This document shows, piece after piece, positions 60,514 through 64,000 of a stretch of DNA of 64,000 nt (the first letter of the stretch is position 1; each line of letters starts with the position of its first letter). This DNA comes from JACKCD01 sp041390905. GTDB lineage: Bacteria; Chloroflexota; Anaerolineae; Promineifilales; Promineifilaceae. The stretch lies in assembly GCA_041390905.1 (NCBI GenBank), contig JAWKPA010000012.1:930001-994000 (forward strand). Direction: 5' to 3'. The notes beneath the pieces were generated by a model that saw only the letters and a list, made by a program, of their open reading frames with translations, searched no databases and was not told where the DNA came from. A program made the position numbers and the translations under genes.

Positions 60514-61467
60514 ATGAGTAATCAACAGGTTTATTTGACGCTTGATGCCCCTGGCGAACGACTGGATAAGGCACTGGGGGATGCGCTGCCGCAGCTTTCG
60601 CGGGTGCAGTGGCAGCGGCTGCTGAAGGAGGAGCGGGTGTGGGTTAACGGCCGTTTAGCCACCAAACCCAGCCAGCGTCTCGTCGGCGGGGAGCAGGTTG
60701 TTGCCACACTGCCGGAACCCGTGGAAACCGACATCATCCCCGATGACATTCCCCTCGACATTCGCTACGAAGACAACGACATTCTGGTGGTCAACAAACC
60801 GGCTGGGATGGTGGTGCATTTGGGTACCGGCCACCTGCGCGGGACGTTGGTCAATGCGGTGCTGGCGCACTGCCCCGATGTGCTGGGGGTGGGGGGCGAG
60901 GTGCGCCCCGGCATTGTCCATCGGTTGGACAAGGAAACATCGGGGTTGATTGTCGTTGCCAAGCATGATGCCGCGCTGCGCCATTTGCAGGATCAGTTTA
61001 AGGCGCGAGAAGTGAAGAAAGTGTATCTGGCACTGGTGGAGGGGCAAATACGGCCGCCGCAGGCACTGATTGATGCCCCGATTGGGCGAGATGTGGGGCA
61101 TCGCAAGCGGATGCAGGTTGTGACGGATCCTTCAAGGGAGTCGCGGCCGGCGCAGACGGAATATTACACGCGGACGCTGTATGACCAGTTTACGCTGGTT
61201 GAATGCCGGCCGCTCACCGGGCGCACGCATCAGATTCGGGTGCATTTGGCTTATTTGGGCTTTCCCATTGTGGGGGATAGGGTGTATGGGCGGCGCAAGC
61301 AGCGGCTGGCAATCAAGCGGCACTTTTTACACGCGGCGCAGTTGGGGTTTAAACGGCCGTTTGACAACCAACCCCTCACCCTCACCGCCGAACTCCCCCC
61401 CGAACTCCAGGCCATCCTCGACCAGCTTCCAGCCGTTGGTTATGCTGGTGAGATGATCGATTATTAA
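60514..61467 (+). CDS. rluD: RluD-type 23S rRNA pseudouridine synthase
   Basis: A 317-residue protein: S4 RNA-binding domain (residues about 12-60; LDKALGDALPQLSRVQWQRL), then the RluA-type catalytic domain with Asp in HRLDKETSGL, later GRTHQIRVHLAYLGFPIVGD. It isomerises uridines, in RluD those of helix 69 of 23S rRNA. It is next to lspA, a common order. Palindromes at 60646 (NGR in the S4 domain) and 61351 (KRP). Confidence 0.88.
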   Translation: MSNQQVYLTLDAPGERLDKALGDALPQLSRVQWQRLLKEERVWVNGRLATKPSQRLVGGEQVVATLPEPVETDIIPDDIPLDIRYEDNDILVVNKPAGMVVHLGTGHLRGTLVNAVLAHCPDVLGVGGEVRPGIVHRLDKETSGLIVVAKHDAALRHLQDQFKAREVKKVYLALVEGQIRPPQALIDAPIGRDVGHRKRMQVVTDPSRESRPAQTEYYTRTLYDQFTLVECRPLTGRTHQIRVHLAYLGFPIVGDRVYGRRKQRLAIKRHFLHAAQLGFKRPFDNQPLTLTAELPPELQAILDQLPAVGYAGEMIDY

Positions 61468-61479
61468 ACCTCACGTAGC

Positions 61480-61497
61480 CGAGGATTCCAATCCTCG
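61480..61497. repeat. CGAGGATT palindrome repeat
   Basis: CGAGGATTCCAATCCTCG lies just past the RluD gene; same family as 17373 and 21272. The remaining 90 bp to 61591 show nothing else. Confidence 0.75.
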
Positions 61498-61591
61498 TTT
61501 TCTGCTTTGTCAAATAGATGGGGGTTGATATGAAGAACGAGCTTTGGTTGCCATACCAGCAAAAATCCGGCCACCGTCCTTAAGAATTGGG

Positions 61592-64000
61592 CTATTTTAC
61601 CGATGGGGTATTAACGGCCGTTTTCTCCCCCCGACCATTCACCCCCACCTTTGGCTCAATTGGCAGCGCCAGGTAAAAGGTGCTGCCTTTGTCAAGCTGG
61701 CTCTGGCACCAGGCACGACCCCCGTGCCGTTCCGCAATCGAGCGTACAATCGCCAGCCCCAGCCCCGAACCCTTGATTTTTTCCGTTCCCCGCCGTTTTA
61801 CCCGGTAAAACTTTTCAAACAAACGAAGCTGATCCTTTTCGGAAATTCCCGGCCCCCTGTCCTGCACGGCAATAATCACCTGCCCGTGACTTTGCTCGGC
61901 GCGAAGAAGCATTTCGCCACTTTGCGGCGCATATTTGATGCCGTTGGTCAGCAGGTTGGTCACAGCTTGCCGGATAAGTGCCTTATCGCCGCGAATGGTG
62001 GGCAAATCAGCGGGCGCGTCCACCTTGAGCTTGATCCCCTGCATGTGGGCGTGCTGCCAATGTTCCTCAGCAATCGTTTGCAGCAGTTGGTCAATCTCAA
62101 CGGGTTCAAACACCAGCTCAATCCCCGCCTCGATGCGGCCGAGGTCGAGCAAGTTGTTGACCAGCATTGCCATCTGGTCAATGCCACCCAGAATCTTTTC
62201 CGTATATTTGCTCTGCTGATCATTAAGTTCTCCCGCCATCGAAAGCATGGTGGCATAGCCGCGCATGTAGGTAAGCGGGCTGCGAAGGTCGTGGGAGACG
62301 GTGGAAACAAAGTCAGATTTTAGCTCATCAAGCTCTTTAAAATGGGTGATGTCGTGCAGCACCGCCACGCGCCCAACGATGTAGCCGTCGTTGCCGATGA
62401 TGGGGGAGGCACTGGTGTAGAAGGTGCGGCCATCGTCCAGCGGGATTTCAAAGTTGCGTGGTCGTTTGTCGGGGCTAAGAAGTGCTTCCGCCAGCGGCGG
62501 GATTTCAATCATATCGCTGACGGTGCGCCCCATGAGGTCGGTGCCTTTTTGGCCGAAGGTGCTTTCAAAGGCGGGGTTGACCAGGTGGATGCGGTTGGTT
62601 TGGTCGGTGACAATAACGGCGTCGGGGGTGCTGCTGAGAACGGCGGCGAGGCGGCGGCGCCCCCCTTCGGCGCGGGCAAAGTTGTAGGCGTTTTCCACAA
62701 GAACGGCCGTTTGTCGTGCCAACGTTCGCAGCAAATTAATCTCCCCATCATTAAACTGATGCGGTTGGGCATAACCCAGCCACAGCAGCCCACGAAAGCC
62801 GCTGGGGGATGAAAGCGGAATGGCGATAAGTGCCTGAACCGGCAGCGGCATCTCGGTACCTGGCTCAAGCTGCTGCTGAATTTGGCTGGGGTTACTAAGG
62901 GTGCTGTCTTCACTGTGGCGCAGCCGTGCCATAATCACCCGATCCAGCACAGACATGGCCTCGGCGCGAGGCCCTTCGCCAAACTGGAAGGGGTGGGGGG
63001 TGTTTGGGTTGAGAATGATGGCGCGGGCACCAATGGCTCTGGTGCCACGCAATGCCCCTTTTAGAATGGCCGGCATCCCCTCCGACAAATCCATGCTGTT
63101 GGAAACCTCAGTGCTGATGCTGAGGAGCAGCGACAGGTCGTCTACACGCTGTTTGAGCGTTGTTTGCATGTCGGCAAAGGCCTTGCTTAGTTGCCCAAGC
63201 TCATCACTGCGCTCCTTGTGGATCTTTAAATCGGTGGGGCGGCCGGCTGCAACAGCACGAGTAGCCTCTACCAGTTGGCCGATGGGGGTGGTGATGTCGC
63301 GCCCCAGCAGGACAAGATTGGCGTAAAAGGAGGCCGTGATCAGCAGCAACACCAGTGCCAACGGTGTCCCAATGTTGACCGCTAAATTCAGTACCACGTC
63401 ATAGGGAGCCGTTGTCACCACTGTCCAGGGCTGGTTGGTGGCGGGGATGGTGTAGACCAGTTCACGGGCATTGGTTTGCTCATCCCGCCCTTCATAGGCC
63501 AGGCCATCCACATTGCTGCTACTGCGAAGCTGACGCGGGGCGACGGGTGGCTGCCACGTTGCCAGCAGTCGGTCGCTGCCGCTGGCGTTGCTACTGTTAC
63601 CTGCGCTGTAGGCAATGATGCGCGATTGCTCATCCACAATAAAGCCATCACCCTGCCCAACGGTGCCGCGCAGCCCGGCGACCAGGCTAGCTAAAGAAAG
63701 TGCGGGAACGCGGCCAATAAGAACGGCTACGGGCTGGTTGTCGCCGCCAGAAACGGGGACGATAAAGCTGACAACGGCTTCGTCGCTGCGGCTTTGGGCG
63801 GAGGTGAGGGTGGGGGCGTTGCTGGCGAGGGTATCGGAAACGGCCGTTTGTTCCACCTCTGTCAAATCCACCACCGTGTTGTCAATGGGGTAAAAATTGA
63901 GGATGGTGCCATTGGCTGCCACCAGCAGCACCCGCCGATAAACCGGGTTGGTGCGGTGAAGCTGGCGCAACAAGCTATTCTGCTCATCGGAATTGCTGGT
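61592..64000 (-). CDS. Sensor histidine kinase (HAMP-GAF-PAS-HK), cut by the window edge
   Basis: The frame stays open to base 64000, so the N-terminus is missing; at least 800 residues are visible. Order: part of an extracellular dCache-like sensor (about 63300-64000), a transmembrane helix, HAMP (DITTPIGQLVEA, 63290-63150), GAF (about 63100-62680), PAS (about 62660-62330; LVNPAFESTFGQKG), HisKA (VSHDLRSPL) and HATPase (DRGPGISEKD, GSGLGLAIVRS). It should pass an outside signal to an unlinked regulator. Palindromes at 61613, 62703 and 63839. Confidence 0.88.
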   Translation of the reverse strand, partial: TSNSDEQNSLLRQLHRTNPVYRRVLLVAANGTILNFYPIDNTVVDLTEVEQTAVSDTLASNAPTLTSAQSRSDEAVVSFIVPVSGGDNQPVAVLIGRVPALSLASLVAGLRGTVGQGDGFIVDEQSRIIAYSAGNSSNASGSDRLLATWQPPVAPRQLRSSSNVDGLAYEGRDEQTNARELVYTIPATNQPWTVVTTAPYDVVLNLAVNIGTPLALVLLLITASFYANLVLLGRDITTPIGQLVEATRAVAAGRPTDLKIHKERSDELGQLSKAFADMQTTLKQRVDDLSLLLSISTEVSNSMDLSEGMPAILKGALRGTRAIGARAIILNPNTPHPFQFGEGPRAEAMSVLDRVIMARLRHSEDSTLSNPSQIQQQLEPGTEMPLPVQALIAIPLSSPSGFRGLLWLGYAQPHQFNDGEINLLRTLARQTAVLVENAYNFARAEGGRRRLAAVLSSTPDAVIVTDQTNRIHLVNPAFESTFGQKGTDLMGRTVSDMIEIPPLAEALLSPDKRPRNFEIPLDDGRTFYTSASPIIGNDGYIVGRVAVLHDITHFKELDELKSDFVSTVSHDLRSPLTYMRGYATMLSMAGELNDQQSKYTEKILGGIDQMAMLVNNLLDLGRIEAGIELVFEPVEIDQLLQTIAEEHWQHAHMQGIKLKVDAPADLPTIRGDKALIRQAVTNLLTNGIKYAPQSGEMLLRAEQSHGQVIIAVQDRGPGISEKDQLRLFEKFYRVKRRGTEKIKGSGLGLAIVRSIAERHGGRAWCQSQLDKGSTFYLALPIEPKVGVNGRGEKTAVNTPSVK

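Larger units (their letters stand above)
4362..63848. repeat. Highly iterated palindrome AACGGCCGTT, about 65 copies
   Basis: By eye I count about 65 exact copies of this 10-bp palindrome, against well under one expected by chance in 64 kb. Examples: 4362, 7459, 7502, 7661, 15810, 15858, 19741, 24413, 24449, 28780, 32549, 39468, 45252, 50154, 53363, 60646, 63839. Most lie inside genes in various frames (read as TAV, NGR or KRP/KRPF). Many further copies have one mismatch in the outer bases (for example 8650, 43656, 46007, 49763). Spacing is about 1 kb but irregular, with gaps such as 8-12 kb and 41-45 kb. Confidence 0.9.

Overview
The window looks like a chromosomal segment of a Chloroflexota bacterium (probably Anaerolineae or a relative; moderate confidence). 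The reasons are the Thr/Pro-rich linkers behind lipoprotein or membrane anchors, a caa3-type oxidase operon with ctaG and SURF1, NB-ARC/TPR proteins, a V4R protein next to a response regulator, and a large load of short palindromic repeats. I saw no rRNA, tRNA, CRISPR array, phage or complete IS.

Layout. 0-6.8 kb: tandem beta-propeller lipoproteins with broken copies and an M23 peptidase gene disrupted by a stop codon and by a 568-bp element with perfect terminal repeats and a 7-bp target duplication. 7-13.9 kb (minus): a cytochrome oxidase operon (membrane protein, ctaC, ctaD, ctaF, ctaE, ctaG, SURF1). 14-21.6 kb: ECF sigma factor and DegV, polysaccharide deacetylase, lipase, two coiled-coil membrane proteins, HD phosphohydrolase, bS21. 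22-27.4 kb: hybrid kinase, secreted hydrolase, C39-like protein, DJ-1-like remnant. 27.8-32.4 kb: STAND ATPase, TPR protein and an AAA/winged-helix protein. 32.9-38.2 kb (minus): pstS-C-A-B-B and phoU with a PHO-box-like array. 38.3-41.7 kb: ruvA, ruvC, yebC, GH1 glycosidase. 42-50.5 kb: V4R and response regulator, a YfhO-flippase fusion, a nucleotidyltransferase pair, GT39. 50.6-54.7 kb: T-box-controlled aspS, greA, a candidate small RNA, a degenerate Nudix protein and a probable selenoprotein. 54.8-59.7 kb: a BMP/nucleoside-type ABC importer. 59.8-64 kb: lspA, an RluD-type synthase and a truncated sensor kinase.

Most notable. (1) The 10-bp palindrome AACGGCCGTT occurs about 65 times, roughly once per kb, mostly inside genes, and usually sits at an abrupt switch from a G-rich to a C-rich top strand. 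(2) An AhpD-like gene has one in-frame TGA exactly at the second catalytic Cys, followed by a SECIS-like hairpin. (3) The two PstB proteins carry complementary defects, implying an asymmetric heterodimer. (4) Hairpin-forming repeat families lie between genes, but also in frame inside genes, at gene ends and within the aspS T-box leader.
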